Shown here piece after piece: positions 63,714-64,000 of a DNA stretch of 64,000 bases. Numbering within the stretch: position 1 is the stretch's first letter; each line of letters opens with the position of its first letter. Source of the stretch: CAWKMN01 sp963850765 (GTDB lineage: Bacteria > Chloroflexota > Anaerolineae > Aggregatilineales > Aggregatilineaceae); NCBI GenBank assembly GCA_963850765.1, contig CAWKMN010000002.1, positions 248,001-312,000 of the forward strand, written 5' to 3'. The position numbers and the translations under genes are program-made. Below the pieces are notes generated by a model. That model did not search any database, had not been told where the DNA came from, and saw nothing but the letters and a program-made list of their open reading frames with translations.

Positions 63714-64000
63714 ATGGCTAGAAGTCGCACTCACGCATTTCGATTTGATCCGCGCCAGATTCGACGCGAGACCAATTTTCGCCTGCTGGTCTATGGCATT
63801 GTGGCGATCGTCGTGTTTCTGGTGATCTTTCTGGGCGGCATTCTCCTATTCCCGTATATTGCCACCAATGTGCCCGACGGGCCGCAGCAAGTGGATTGGA
63901 GCCTGCTCGAAGGGTTTATGGGCCTGCTGACAGTGGCGCTGATCGCCGGCGGCTCGTTTTTCGCGCTGTTTGAATACATCAACAGCGAGCGCCAGCAGAA
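63714..64000 (+). CDS. Membrane protein, 3' end cut by the window
   Basis: Starts with ATG after GAGAGGGAG and stays open to the window end (95 full codons). A basic N-terminus (MARSRTHAFRFDPRQIRR) precedes a transmembrane helix (about 25-50) and a second one (about 70-88), then a charged stretch. No family is recognised from the part seen. Only 33 nt separate it from the CHAT gene, so it may be a partner or substrate. Confidence 0.7.
   Translation, partial: MARSRTHAFRFDPRQIRRETNFRLLVYGIVAIVVFLVIFLGGILLFPYIATNVPDGPQQVDWSLLEGFMGLLTVALIAGGSFFALFEYINSERQQ

Noticed and set aside
1..64000. tRNA, rRNA, prophage or integrative element
   Set aside because: No cloverleaf, rRNA segment, integrase, capsid or conjugation gene was recognised on either strand by eye. 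A covariance search would settle the RNA question.

Overview
The window is a GC-rich bacterial chromosome segment that looks like Chloroflexota, probably an Anaerolineae-type lineage. The evidence is the gene style: many secreted or membrane-anchored proteins with SH3b, LysM, PA14 or WD40 domains and Thr/Pro-rich spacers, a Pkn-type kinase with an SH3-like ectodomain, DUF5666/Asp-rich proteins, DM13, AIM24, YcaQ and DUF362 families, orphan cysteine-PAS histidine kinases, and intergenic spacers filled with short palindromic repeats. No rRNA, tRNA, CRISPR array, integrase or phage gene was recognised, so the taxonomic call is inference.

Layout. 0.2-5 kb: lipoprotein, Cys-PAS histidine kinase, an Asp-rich secreted protein, and an ECF sigma factor overlapping a membrane SH3b (anti-sigma-like) gene. 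5-12 kb: repeat-filled spacer, YcaQ-like DNA glycosylase, TIR plus PLD-like protein, DM13 protein, methyltransferase, EamA transporter, secreted protein. 12-21 kb: REC-GAF-adenylate cyclase, SGNH hydrolase with SH3b, PA14-SH3b-LysM protein, LRR protein, WD40 protein, REC-CpaE-like ATPase. 21-27 kb: ROK kinase, zinc-ribbon membrane protein, glutamate dehydrogenase, lipoprotein, ABC-2 permease. 27-38 kb: LCP-SH3b protein, TIR protein, Ser/Thr kinase, DUF5666 protein, SH3b-LysM protein, PAS-GAF histidine kinase, DUF362 protein. 38-50 kb: STAS-like protein, phosphodiesterase, TPR protein, TauE/SafE, AIM24, DUF3048, DUF554, second Cys-PAS kinase, metal/cobalamin-type binding protein, multi-SH3 protein. 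50-61 kb: PstS-like protein, uppP, tgt, murF-alr fusion, secreted protein, queG, esterase, lipid kinase, RibD-C reductase. 61.6-64 kb: membrane-anchored CHAT protease followed by a truncated membrane gene.

How it fits together. Most genes stand alone or in pairs. Themes are envelope building and surface adhesion (uppP, murF-alr, LCP, LysM/SH3b proteins), signal transduction (sigma factor, three histidine kinases, REC outputs, Ser/Thr kinase, cyclase and a CRP-type palindrome), queuosine modification (tgt, queG), and possible immunity (two TIR proteins, one CHAT protein).

Caution. At least twelve single-base frame disruptions break ten otherwise continuous genes plus the tail of an eleventh. 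In each, changing one base per site gives a whole number of codons and a coherent family member. This pattern is most simply explained by residual indel errors in the assembly. These genes are given as whole spans with the break position stated.
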